Positions 6,924 through 15,465 of a DNA stretch of 20,396 bases are shown piece by piece; position 1 is the stretch's first letter; every line of letters starts with the position of its first letter. The DNA comes from Pseudovibrio sp. JCM 19062. Its GTDB lineage: Bacteria; Pseudomonadota; Alphaproteobacteria; Rhizobiales; Stappiaceae. The DNA lies in assembly GCA_001310715.1 (NCBI GenBank), contig BAXV01000066.1, positions 1 to 20,396 of the forward strand. The letters are read 5' to 3'. The position numbers and the translations under genes are program-made. The notes beneath the pieces were generated by a model that saw only the letters and a list, made by a program, of their open reading frames with translations, did not search any database and had not been told where the DNA came from.

Positions 6924-7433
6924 GTGCTTACCAGCAAGATTACGGCGTTTGATCCAGCTTGGTCGAAAAAGTTCGAGAAGGAGCGAAATTTAATCTCTGA
7001 TGCTTTTGGAGATCGTCTTGTTGCTATCCATCATGTTGGTAGCACAGCGGTTCCGGGACTAGCAGCCAAGCCTGAAATTGATATGTTAGTCGAAGTATCA
7101 AATCTCCATCGTACTCCTGAAGCTGACAGGTTCCTGCGATCGTGTGGCCACATTCGTGGTAAAGACTTATCGCCCGAACATCACTATTACCGGAAGGACG
7201 TTGCTGGTGTTCGGACACATAAGTTGCATGTCTGCCCGATTGGGCATTTGGAGATCTCAAGAATGCTGTACTTCCGTGATCTTCTGCGACAGGATGTTGA
7301 TTTAAGAGAGCAATATCAGCGCCTCAAGCTTGAACTAGAGGCCGAAAATACTGCTGGGATGGGTGAGTACCTAGCTGGTAAATCGCCATTCATTGATGCT
7401 GTTTTAAGCGCAAAACCTGACACGGGGGAATGA
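6924..7433 (+). CDS. GrpB family protein (UPF0157)
   Basis: About 169 residues of the GrpB/UPF0157 family, which has a nucleotidyltransferase-like fold and is often found fused to, or near, CoaE; the reaction is not established for most members. The signature is plain: VAIHHVGSTAVPGLAAKPEI followed by DMLVEV, corresponding to the GS...D of nucleotidyltransferases, then HHYYRKDV, THKLHVCPIGHLEI and the C-terminal YFRDLLRQDVDLREQYQRLK. The frame is open from 6771 through the bioMNY terminator, which is not credible as coding. AAGGAG at 6912-6917 lies six bases before GTG 6924, which was chosen; TTG 6921 is the alternative. Confidence 0.85.
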   Translation: MLTSKITAFDPAWSKKFEKERNLISDAFGDRLVAIHHVGSTAVPGLAAKPEIDMLVEVSNLHRTPEADRFLRSCGHIRGKDLSPEHHYYRKDVAGVRTHKLHVCPIGHLEISRMLYFRDLLRQDVDLREQYQRLKLELEAENTAGMGEYLAGKSPFIDAVLSAKPDTGE

Positions 7434-7491
7434 AAGCAGCGGCCTCACCATAGCAGTAGGGAAACCACAGATTTCTCTTTTGCCGGCTTTT

Positions 7492-8700
7492 TTAATGCAC
7501 CAGTGCCTGATCCAAGTGTTTCAGGGCTTTGATGAGGAGGCCCTGGAGGATGAAGTCTTCGTCCCATGGGAGGACTTCCAGATTAACCGAGTCCAGCAGC
7601 GGGGCGAGCAGGCCGCTTTCGAGGCCTTTGTTCATGCCGTGTTTGAACAGGTCATAGGCCTGCATTGCCTTGCCTGTGAGCACGATGCGGCTTGGGTCGA
7701 GCAGGGAGATTGTGCGGGCGAGGCTGACGCCCAGTGCAAACCCTGCGTCGGTAAAGACCTTTTGTGCTTGAGCATCTCCCATGCGGGCGCGGGCTCGCAG
7801 ATCCTGAATGTATTCAGGCCCATAGTACATTGCGGAGGGCGCGGTTTCCTTGGGCAGCCTTTGCGCTTCGCGATAGAGTGCGTAGTCGGCGATATAAGCT
7901 TCCAGACAGCCTTTGTTGCCGCATCTGCAGGCCGCGCCGTCTGGTGTGTACGGGGAGTGGCCGTATTCGGCAGCAGCTCCGGTTTCACCGCGATAAAGTG
8001 CGTCCTTGATGAAGATACCCATACCGACGCCGCGGTCGATATAGACTATGACGAAGTTGCCGCTGTACTTTTCGGAGTCCTGCCGGTGCAGGGCCTCTGC
8101 GATCATGTTGGTGTCGTTGTAAAGCGTGCAGGCGATGCCGAGGGTTTTGGAAAGCTTGGCGGTGAGTTCCACCTGACGTTCTGCAATGGTTGGCGACCAG
8201 ATGATGGAGCCGTAGTGTTTGCCGACGATGCCTTGGGTTGCCACGGTGATTTCCATGACACTGCGCGCGCGCCGGGGCTCTGCTTTCATCAGCTCTTTGA
8301 TTTCGCGGGCGAGCAAGGCGATGAAGGCATCTCCGCCCATATCGGAGGATTCCACCATGAACTTGGCTTCGGCGTGTTGCAGGCCGGTGTAGTCCACGAG
8401 CGCAAGAGAGACACGGTCCAGCGATATTTTGACGGTGATGACGTGGGCCACATCATCCCGCAGGCGCAGGTAAGTGCGTGGACGGCCCCGTGTGGTGTTA
8501 TCCGGATTGGGCTGTTCTTCCAGCTCTGCAATCAGACCGCGATCCTTGAGGTCACCCGTGATGGAAGTGACGGCGGCAAGGGAGAGCCCTGTGAGCCTGC
8601 CAAGATCAACCCGCGCCAAACTGATGTGACTGCGCAACGTGGACAACACCACGAACCGGTTTTGGCGGCGAACCTGCTCTCTACTGGCTTTTTCGATCAT
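7492..8700 (-). CDS. ROK family transcriptional regulator (NagC/XylR type)
   Basis: 402 residues. The N-terminus is a winged helix-turn-helix (about 15-80: VLSTLRSHISLARVDLGRLT, LSLAAVTSITGDLKDRGLI, wing GRPRTYLRL). The rest is the sugar-kinase-like ROK domain with YNDTNMIAEA (194-203) and the zinc site formed by EYGH (H248) and CRCGNKGC (C258, C260, C265). Such proteins repress sugar uptake or catabolic genes and are released by a sugar or sugar phosphate; the inducer here is unknown. The MFS transporter lies directly upstream on the same strand, 172 bases away, and may be its target. Palindromes immediately upstream (8721-8760) are likely operators. Long plus-strand open frames across this gene are its shadow. 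Confidence 0.9.
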   Translation of the reverse strand: MIEKASREQVRRQNRFVVLSTLRSHISLARVDLGRLTGLSLAAVTSITGDLKDRGLIAELEEQPNPDNTTRGRPRTYLRLRDDVAHVITVKISLDRVSLALVDYTGLQHAEAKFMVESSDMGGDAFIALLAREIKELMKAEPRRARSVMEITVATQGIVGKHYGSIIWSPTIAERQVELTAKLSKTLGIACTLYNDTNMIAEALHRQDSEKYSGNFVIVYIDRGVGMGIFIKDALYRGETGAAAEYGHSPYTPDGAACRCGNKGCLEAYIADYALYREAQRLPKETAPSAMYYGPEYIQDLRARARMGDAQAQKVFTDAGFALGVSLARTISLLDPSRIVLTGKAMQAYDLFKHGMNKGLESGLLAPLLDSVNLEVLPWDEDFILQGLLIKALKHLDQALVH

Positions 8701-8720
8701 TCGCGTACTGGCCTGCGATT

Positions 8721-8760
8721 CGCATTAATGCGTATTCATATTTGTATGGAAACAAACATA
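8721..8760. promoter_or_regulatory. Candidate operators upstream of the ROK gene
   Basis: Two palindromes lie 21 to 60 bases upstream of the ROK start: the perfect 12-base CGCATTAATGCG (8721-8732) and TTTGT-ATGGAA-ACAAA (8741-8756, inside TATTTGT...ACAAACATA). ROK repressors commonly bind A+T-rich inverted repeats of the second kind, so autoregulation is likely but inferred. Confidence 0.5.
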
Positions 8761-8872
8761 AGTTTCTGAGGGTGCTCAAATAAAGAGAGTAACCGTATAA
8801 ATCAATGTTTTCACCTGAAAGTTGCGGTGATCTGGCCGCTGGCATCAGCCAATTTGTTGGGTGGTAGCCCCA

Positions 8873-10084
8873 TCATCCGTATTTTTTTTGAGCCGGCAAA
8901 GTTTCTGGCATGAGGAACAGGTACATGTTGCCACCGATGAGGGCCAGTATGGCAAGCATGATAAATGCAGGGGAGTAGCCGAAGAACTGGACGATCTCTT
9001 CGGCCATCAGATTGGAGGCTGCAGACCCAATTCCGACCACGGCGGCAAGGGCACCTTGCACCAGATTGAAGCGGCCTGTGCCTCGGGTCAGGTCTGCGGC
9101 GATGAGCAGGATAATCACGCCGAAGATGCCGTTGGCGATCCCGTCCAGAGACTGGATGGAGATCAGGATGACGGGGTCCTCAAACCACATGAACAGTATG
9201 CCGCGGATGGGCAGAATGAAGAAGGCCAGCAGGAAGAGCGGTTTGCGGCCCCAGCTATCGGCTTTGGCAGCGCACAGGATGGACATGAGGGTCATCCAGA
9301 ACTGCGCGACGATGATGCAGGCAGCGGCGAAAGCAATGCCGATGTTGACGTTGGAGTTGACCGAGAGCTTTTGCCCGACCAGCGGCAACATGGCGGCGTT
9401 GGCAAAGTGGAACATGAACACACACAGCACCAGCGTGAGCAAGCGTTTGTCTGCCAGAATGGTGCCGATGGTGGAGGGTTCGTCGCCGTCATCGGGGGTG
9501 TGGTGCAGGCCGCCACGGGCCGTGTTGTGGTTGATGGCGGAGCCGCTGACCATGCCGATGCTGATGGCCATGCCCAAGGCCATGATTGCCACCAGCCAGA
9601 ACACGCCTTCCGCTGAAATCCACAGTGCCAGACCAATTCCCAAAAGGGCGGCGAAGACGTTGCCGGAGTGGTTGGCGGCCTGATTGGCGCCCATTTGCAC
9701 CGTGAAGTGCTCCGGCCCTGAAATGCCTAGGGTTATGGCGGCGATACAGGGGCCGACGAAGGCCACGGCTACGCCCATGAAGATTTGGGCAATGTAGATG
9801 ACCACCGGAAACTGGGGGAACAGCAGGATTGATATTGTCGCGAAGCCAATGAGCAAGGCGCAGGAGGCGAGGAGCAGGCGTTTTTTGCGGGTGCTGTCGA
9901 TGAAGGCGCGCTGGGGTTTGTAGTGCGACTGTTGTCAGCGAGCCAATGGCCAGTGCCAGACCAATGTCGCCGGGGGTCCAGTGCAGGCCGGTGAGCAGGT
10001 AGATTGCCAGATAGGGTCCGATTCCACCCACGACATCGCCAGCGAAAAAAAATTCGTCCCTAGCATTGCCTTATTGAGCTTCAT
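8873..10084 (-). CDS. MFS transporter, two frame breaks near the N-terminus
   Basis: A major facilitator transporter of about 403 residues with roughly 12 membrane segments after two repairs. The first piece starts at ATG 10084 (AGGG five bases upstream) and reads MKLNKAMLGTNFF. The frame then shifts at the A8 run 10045-10052 into AGDVVGGIGPYLAIYLLTGL and GLALAIGSLTTVALQTP, and shifts again at the G4 run 9913-9916 into QRAFIDSTRKKRLLL, LIGFATISILLFPQFPV and an intact remainder ending LPETLPAQKKYG-like. The NFF...D...G.GPYL N-terminus is typical of a poorly characterised MFS subgroup. The central loop is rich in His, Asn and Asp (SGSAINHNTARGGLHHTPDD). Substrate unknown; the adjacent ROK regulator suggests a sugar or related compound, which is inference. 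Confidence 0.85.
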
Positions 10085-10212
10085 GTGAACCCTGAGTGTT
10101 GTGCTGTCTGTGGCGAGAATAGGTGAGAGTTCTCTCCAACCCACCAAGGATTTTCCTCGATTGTGGGAGCCTTGATTAAGCTGCTGTCAAACCACGGAAG
10201 CTACGGTTAGGC

Positions 10213-11480
10213 ATGTCGGTCTCTCTTGGTGTTTCCGCGCTTATCTTCTTTGGCATTGCTGTTCGCCAGTGGCTTCCGTCCATAGTGCGGATTTGGCACA
10301 TTATGTTTGCAGGGGCAGTTGTGCTGCTGTTGCTGGGAGAGATTACGCCCTCTGCTGCGCTTCAGGCTGTCGACTGGCATTTGATTGTCTATCTGTTTGC
10401 CGTGTTCAGTATCGCTTCCTCGTTGTATGACACGGGTCTTTCTCAGGAGATTGCAGACCTGTTGTTAAAGCGGGCCAATGCGGGTGCGGTGCTGTTGTGG
10501 TTCATTGTGGCTTCTGCGATTTGTGCAGCGGTGCTGACCAATGATGCGGCGGCGGTGATTGGTGTGCCGATTGCGATTATTCTAAGCCGCGCTTTCAAGT
10601 GGAAGCTGACGGTGGTTCTGGTGGCGCTGTGTGCGGCGGTGACCGTTGGCTCCATGGTGTCGCCCGTTGGCAACCCGCAGAACATTCTGGTGGTGAACGC
10701 GGCTGACTTTGCCAACATGCTGGCGACCTTCATTGTATGGGCGCTGGTGCCCGGTGTGATTTGTCTTGTTGCGGTGTTCTTCCGTTTTCACTGGCTGGTG
10801 AAGAAGAACGGGTCGGATGAGAGTGCGCTGGTCTCCAAGGATGTGGAGAAACAGGCCGAAACAGTTGAGGTGAGTAGGCGGCAGTGGCCAGCGATTGTTT
10901 CCGTTGTGCTGCTACTGGGCATTATCACGGGTGATAGTTTGGGCCGGACGTATTTCCACCTTGGCCCGCTGCCGTTTGGCTGGGTGGGGCTGTTGTCCTG
11001 CTTGCCGATCTATCTGGCGGGGGATGAGCGCTTGCGGGTGTTTCGTGAGGTGGACTGGCCGACGCTGATCTTCTTTGTGGCCATGTTCATTGTTACCGGC
11101 TCCCTCTACGAATCCGGCTCCTGCAATATATGCTGGGCTCTTTACAGGGACAGCTGGCCGACCTGACGATTACCGCAGTGGTGAGCTTTTGGGCCAGCCA
11201 GTTGTTTTCCAACGTGCCCGTGGTGGAGCTTTACCTGAAGCTGCTGGATGGCGGCACCACCGGCACCTTCATGATGCTCTCGACCATCTCCACCGTGGCA
11301 GGCAACCTCTTCATCATCTCCGCCGCCAGCAACGTCATCGTCGTCCAACAAGCCGAAAAATTCGGTGCCAGCCCCTTCACCTTCTGGCAATTCTGCTGGT
11401 GGATGCTGCCGATTACGGTGTTCTGCGTGGTGGTGAGTTATGGGTGGATCGTGGGGCTGACGTGGTTGGGGTATGTATAG
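10213..11480 (+). CDS. SLC13/ArsB-like anion permease, one frame break
   Basis: Inner-membrane permease of the ion-transporter superfamily (SLC13, ArsB, CitMHS). The sequence carries the two typical re-entrant-loop signatures: AAVLTNDAAAVIGVPIAIIL and VSPVGNPQNILVVNAA in the first half, and SNVPVVELYLK with ISAASNVIVVQQAEK in the second. The frame breaks after SLYESG at about 11118-11119, where one missing T (GGC-TTC-CTG) restores LQYMLGSLQGQLADL and a protein of about 422 residues. Start ATG 10213 has only a distant GGAAG upstream. It is divergent from the MFS gene; the shared upstream region contains GAGAG-TT-CTCTC (10125-10136). Substrate not predictable; arsenite, dicarboxylate or sodium/proton exchange are all seen in the superfamily. 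Confidence 0.8.
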
Positions 11481-11505
11481 TTTTATGAGCAGCTTTTCAA
11501 TTCTT

Positions 11506-11539
11506 GTGCGGTTGTAGTAAGATTCACGCACTATAAAAT
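11506..11539 (+). promoter_or_regulatory. Candidate promoter/operator of the two-gene cassette
   Basis: GTGCG (11506-11510) and CGCAC (11527-11531) form a spaced inverted repeat directly before an A+T-rich TATAAAATT (from 11533) that resembles a -10 element. It lies between the permease stop and the first cassette gene. Weak evidence: no good -35 at 17-base spacing. Confidence 0.3.
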
Positions 11540-11566
11540 TGTATTGTCTTTGGATTTAATTGCCTG

Positions 11567-12335
11567 ATGAGTTTTCAAAAATCTGCGTCCAACCCTATTA
11601 AAAAAATTGACTGAACTCGATACCTCTTTTGAAAGTGATGAGGTTGTCCCTAGTCTTTCAGTGACATTAGTAATTCACCCTAGTGAGTTGAATTGCGGCG
11701 GGGACTACATATACACTAGTTTCAAGAGGGCTGAGCTCAATGTGCTATGCGAAGGATTTAGCGTAACAACAGGCACAAAACACGGAGAACGAAAAACTCC
11801 TGAACGCTATGAAGTTACTCAGTCATCAGAAATTTCTCAAGAAAAACTGGAGCAGAGAGATCGCCGCTTTAAGGTGAGGGGAAAACTTGATGTACCTCTT
11901 GTAAACCCTAGTTTTTCGAGTGGTGGGGAGGCCGAGTGGGATAACCATAAGAGCAACAAAAATAACTCCTCTACTAAAGAAAATCTCGTCAAAGAAATTT
12001 TTCCGGTCAAAGCGATAGGCGACGATACCTGGCTTATACGGGAGAGAGATAATACAGAATTATCAGCAACGTACCTAGATAATCAGCGGCTATGTGATTT
12101 GCAGCCCAAGCTTGGTGCAAATCGTCAGAGCATAACTACTACTGTATCCGTTAAGCAAAAATATCTAGAGACTGATGGCAATCTAGGCTTCTCTAAAATA
12201 TTTAAAAACAGTAATAAATCAAAAGTTCTAAAAGTGTTAATTGCGAAAGGTCTGCACGAAGTAACAGCCGAGAAAGGCGGGCAGTATCAGGGCGAACTAA
12301 TACTAGCAAGTGTTGAGCATACACCAGATGAATAA
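11567..12335 (+). CDS. Unknown protein, first gene of the A+T-rich cassette
   Basis: I do not recognise this family. As given, the clean frame starts at TTG 11607 (242 residues). Just upstream, ATG 11567 opens MSFQKSASNPIKK and then hits a stop, because the A run 11600-11606 has seven A; with six it joins in frame to LTELDTSFESDEVVPSL, giving about 255 residues. The upstream start is preferred but has only a distant GGA. The protein is soluble, with no membrane segment or signal peptide. It looks beta-rich at the N-terminus (PSLSVTLVIHPSEL), has a polar charged middle (GEAEWDNHKSNKNNSSTKEN) and a second structured part (DDTWLIRERDNTELSATYLD, ANRQSITTTVSVKQKYLE). It overlaps the next gene by eight bases, so the two form an operon. 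Base composition is clearly lower in G+C than the flanking permease and dioxygenase genes, which suggests acquisition. Confidence 0.65.
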
Positions 12336-13512
12336 GTTTCTTTCAGAATTTGATATTGCGCCTGAATATGGCGCAAAAATTAATACACTTGAAGATATTG
12401 AGACCGACAATTTCGGAGAGTTGGTAAGTGCACTTGGCCTAAATAAGAAATATGATTTTAGGTTCGCTGACCTTGCTGGAGTAAACTTCTCGAATTCGGA
12501 TTTAGATGGCTTTGACTTTACTGGGGCGGATCTCAGAAATACTTTTGGTTTGCAAGTCAGAATTGGCAATACCACTATATTTGATGATGCTGATTTAAGC
12601 GGTTCTCAGTTCGAATACGCAGCGCGAGAGATCTCCTATGCGAGAGACCAGCGAGTTTCAGACCTAATACAAGAATTGAAACGTAAGGATGACTATGGGA
12701 AGTTATCGTGGATTTTTAATGCCTCCAAGTTGAAGAATGAAAAGGATGTTAATTTATTTGTTGGGGAGCAGTTGTTCTTAGATTCTTCCAACCCGTGGGA
12801 GAGAAAAGAAATTTTTAAATTCCTTTCTACGTCTTTCGGAGATGCCTCCTCGAGTTTTGCTCTTCATGCATTAAATAGGTATGCTGCGTTTGATGAGGAA
12901 AGTGAAGCCATCCTCGCTGTTCTCTCGCAAAAATACCTTCATGAAACAGCTGTCTCAAACTGTTTGCTGGAATACGCTAGCCAGCAAGATAATAATCTGA
13001 GTCGACAAATTATAGAGCGTTTCTTGAAAACTCGCCCTAGAAACATTCAAGAGTCACAACTAATAGATCTGGTTAAGTTAAAGAATAATGGCGTTATCGA
13101 AAGGATGTACGTCAGTAGTGTTTTTGATGATGTAGTTGGATCTAAGAGTAATCGTCTTAGATTCTTGATTACCATGGATTCAACAAAAGATATTTTTACT
13201 TTAAATCAAACCCTTGGGGTTGAAGATGCGGCCTCGATTATTGCCCAGCTCCATAGACACCAACATCATGAAATTTATCGCAAATTACAAGAAGGCAAGC
13301 GGCAATCTACGCCTTTCGAAAAGCTATACCGGTTCAGAAAAGCCTTAGACAACGGCACTGTAGAAGAGAGTGAGAAACTCTGTCGGGGAATTTGGGAACA
13401 TCTGCGTACGAAAGGTATCGCAATTCAGCCCCCTGCACCAAAGCTGATTTGTGAGCAGGCGAAGAATAATATCTACCGGAGACAGTTTCCAGAAGCGAGA
13501 GGCTTTATTTGA
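12328..13512 (+). CDS. Pentapeptide-repeat protein with helical C-terminal region
   Basis: 394 residues. Residues 42-96 contain pentapeptide repeats (YDFRFADLAGVNFSNSDLDG, then FDFTGADLRN and, after an insert, FDDADLSGSQF), roughly eight coils of the right-handed beta-helix, too few to be a full-length Qnr/MfpA-type DNA mimic. The remaining 300 residues are predicted alpha-helical, with a HEAT-like rhythm (LSWIFNASKLKNEKDVNLFV, RKEIFKFLSTSFGDASSSFA, ILAVLSQKYLHETAVSNCLL, LSRQIIERFLKTRPRN) and no catalytic motif I can name. No membrane segment. ATG 12328 overlaps the stop of the preceding gene (ATGAATAA) and was chosen; GTG 12310 in the same frame is possible. A strong terminator follows 60 bases later. 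Function unknown; the overlap implies that it works with the first cassette protein. Confidence 0.75.
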   Translation: MNKFLSEFDIAPEYGAKINTLEDIETDNFGELVSALGLNKKYDFRFADLAGVNFSNSDLDGFDFTGADLRNTFGLQVRIGNTTIFDDADLSGSQFEYAAREISYARDQRVSDLIQELKRKDDYGKLSWIFNASKLKNEKDVNLFVGEQLFLDSSNPWERKEIFKFLSTSFGDASSSFALHALNRYAAFDEESEAILAVLSQKYLHETAVSNCLLEYASQQDNNLSRQIIERFLKTRPRNIQESQLIDLVKLKNNGVIERMYVSSVFDDVVGSKSNRLRFLITMDSTKDIFTLNQTLGVEDAASIIAQLHRHQHHEIYRKLQEGKRQSTPFEKLYRFRKALDNGTVEESEKLCRGIWEHLRTKGIAIQPPAPKLICEQAKNNIYRRQFPEARGFI

Positions 13513-13570
13513 GACATAGTTATCTGAAGAGCGCTTGTGAGTGCAAACTGGCGAATACATTCCTGAACAC

Positions 13571-13611
13571 AAAAAGCCCGAAAGCGTCCCCCGCGCTTTC
13601 GGGCTTTTTTT
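13571..13611. terminator. Bidirectional terminator between the cassette and hppD
   Basis: AAAAAGCCCGAAAGCG (13571-13586) pairs perfectly over 16 bp with CGCTTTCGGGCTTTTT (13594-13609), with a 7-base loop and further T residues. The A run on the left and T run on the right let it stop transcription from both the cassette (plus) and the dioxygenase gene (minus). It is the strongest terminator in the window. Confidence 0.95.
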
Positions 13612-13630
13612 CAGCTGTGGGTGCTGCTGG

Positions 13631-14742
13631 TTATTCGGCGGCGTCTTGTTGGATGACGCCGCGTTGGATTTGGTCTTCTTCTATGCTTTCGAAGAGGGCG
13701 CGGAAGTTGCCTTCGCCGAAGCCTTCGTCGCCTTTGCGCTGGATGAATTCGAAGAAGATTGGGCCGATGACGGTTTTGGAGAAGATCTGTAGCAGGATCT
13801 TGGTCATGCCGCCGCCGATGACGCCTTCGCCATCAATGAGAATGCCGTGTTTGGCCATGCGGTCGAGAGGTTCGGTGTGGCCGTGGACGCGCTCGGCGCT
13901 GCGGTCGTAATAGGTTTGTGGCGGGCCGGGCATGAACTTGAGGCCATCCTCGGCCAGCATGTCTGTGGCCTCATAGATGTCGTCGGTGCCAACGGCGATG
14001 TGCTGGATGCCTTCACCTCTGTACTTCTTAAGATACTCTTCGATCTGGCTGGTGTCGTCCTTGGACTCGTTCAGCGGGATGCGGATTTTGCCACAGGGTG
14101 AGGTGATTGCGCGGCTGACGAGGCCGGTGATGCGGCCATCAATGTCGAAGAAGTGGATCTGCTTGAAGTTGAAAAGCTCGCGGTAGAACGCCCACCACTT
14201 GTCCATGTTGCCGCGATAGACGTTATGGGTCAGGTGGTCGAGGTAATAGAAGCTCTTGCCGGTTGGCTTTGCATTTGCTTCGCCCAGCCAGTCGAACTCC
14301 TCAGAATAGGCAGAGCCTTTGTCGTCGTACTTGTCGATGAAGTAGAGCAGGGAACCGCCGATGCCCATGATAGCGGGTGCATTGAGGGTTTTGTCGGAGC
14401 CGGTGTAAGGTTCTGCCCCGCAGCTGACTGCGTGCTCAAACGCGTGCTGTGCATTCACAACGCGCCACGCCATGGATGGTGCGCACGGGCCGTGCTCGTC
14501 GATGAAACGGGAGGCGAAGCTGTTTGGCTCGGCGTTGAGGATGTAGTTCACGTCGCCCTGACGGTAGACGGTGATGTTCTTGTTCCGATGCTTTGCGACC
14601 GGAACAAAGCCCATGCGGCGGAAGAGGATATCCAGCTTTTCCGGCTCTGGATGCGCGAATTCTACGAACTCGAAACCGTCGGTGCCAGCCGGGTTTTCTT
14701 TGGTGATTTCAGCTGGTCCTGCGTCATGCGGAAATGGGCCAT
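13631..14742 (-). CDS. hppD: 4-hydroxyphenylpyruvate dioxygenase, frame break at the start
   Basis: Converts 4-hydroxyphenylpyruvate to homogentisate in tyrosine catabolism, using Fe(II) and oxygen. The three iron ligands are present: His in FYYLDHLTHN, His in GEGIQHIAVGTDD and Glu in GPIFFEFIQRKGDEGFGEG (about H170, H248 and E332 in the repaired protein). The intact open part begins only at 14614, but the family N-terminus (GPFPHDAGPAEITKENPAGT, then DGFEFVEFAHPEPEKLD) continues upstream in the same frame to 14739. The true start is ATG 14740-14742 with GGAGGAAC immediately before it; ATGGCCC must read ATGGGCCC, that is, one base is missing. The repaired length is about 370 residues, normal for the family. 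It is divergent from an Lrp regulator. No homogentisate dioxygenase or fumarylacetoacetase gene lies next to it here. Confidence 0.93.
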
Positions 14743-14820
14743 TTGTTCCTCCTCAAACAAGGCGATCTCAGTTTGGAACCATTCTGAAATATCTCCGACG
14801 CGACAGGTTTGCATTCTTAC

Positions 14821-14852
14821 GTGAATTCACTCAGTATATGCACAAATTGTGC
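14821..14852. promoter_or_regulatory. Twin palindromes between hppD and lrp
   Basis: GTGAATTCAC (14821-14830) and GCACAAATTGTGC (14840-14852) are both perfect palindromes, with centres about 20-21 bases apart, that is two helical turns. They lie in the gap between the divergent dioxygenase and Lrp genes. Lrp/AsnC proteins bind such phased sites as dimers of dimers, so this is the likely operator for both genes. Confidence 0.6.
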
Positions 14853-14877
14853 GTCATATATGGATTTGGTGCGAAAG

Positions 14878-15344
14878 ATGATTGAACTTGACCGGTTTGA
14901 CCGAAAATTACTTGCAGCGCTGCAGGAGGATGCCAGCCAGACCAATCAGGAGCTGGGGGAGGTGATTCACCTGTCGGCTTCGCAGGTTTCGCGGCGGCGG
15001 ACGCGGTTGGAGCAGGAGCGGGTGATTCGCCGATACAAGGCAGACTTGTCGCCGGAATATCTGGGGTTGGATGTGATGGCGTTTGTTGGGGTGGCGCTGG
15101 CCACGCACAACAAGGAGAACGCCAAGTTGTTTCGGGATTTGGTGCGCACCATCCCAGCGTGCAGGAGGCCTATGCCATGACGGGAGACATGGATTACATG
15201 CTCAAGATCAGGGTGAAGGATTTGAAGGCGCTGGGTGAGGTGATCAACAACGAGCTGCTACCGCACGAGGCGGTGCAGAATGTGCGCAGTTCAATCTCCA
15301 TGGAAACGCTGCGCGATGATAATCATCTGCCTTTAGGTGGATGA
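14878..15344 (+). CDS. Lrp/AsnC family regulator, frameshifted
   Basis: About 155 residues after repair. N-terminal AsnC-type helix-turn-helix (IELDRFDRKLLAALQEDASQ, ELGEVIHLSASQVSRRRTRL) joined to the ligand-binding RAM/ACT-like domain (LGLDVMAFVGVALATHNKEN, then AYAMTGDMDYMLKIRVKDLK and AVQNVRSSISMETLRDD). The frame breaks in the C3 run 15153-15155; a fourth C gives RTIPSVQEAYAMTGD and a normal length. ATG 14878 begins at the family-typical ELDRFDR; ATG 14860 (MDLVRK) is possible but has no ribosome site. It is divergent from the dioxygenase gene, so it probably senses an aromatic amino acid or keto acid and controls tyrosine breakdown; that is inference from position. The twin palindromes upstream would mediate this and autoregulation. 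Confidence 0.85.
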
Positions 15345-15465
15345 ACATTACAGTTTTGTTAGGTAGCAATTTTGCGGTTGAGCGTCTCTTGACGTGGAAT
15401 CCCCGGCTTCCCATCTCCATATGAGCTTGGCGTGAAACGTCAGGATCAACGAGATAGGATTATTG

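Noticed and set aside
7480..8769. Long plus-strand open frame opposite the ROK regulator
   Set aside because: It lies wholly opposite a clear ROK gene with helix-turn-helix and zinc site; its translation is Cys/Phe/Asp-rich and unlike any family, a shadow of minus-strand codon use.
8861..9683. Plus-strand open frames opposite the MFS gene
   Set aside because: His/Gln/Asp- or Met/Pro-rich translations with no family resemblance; the minus strand encodes membrane helices continuous with the MFS family.
13841..14824. Plus-strand frames opposite hppD
   Set aside because: They are shadows; the minus strand has the dioxygenase with all three iron ligands.
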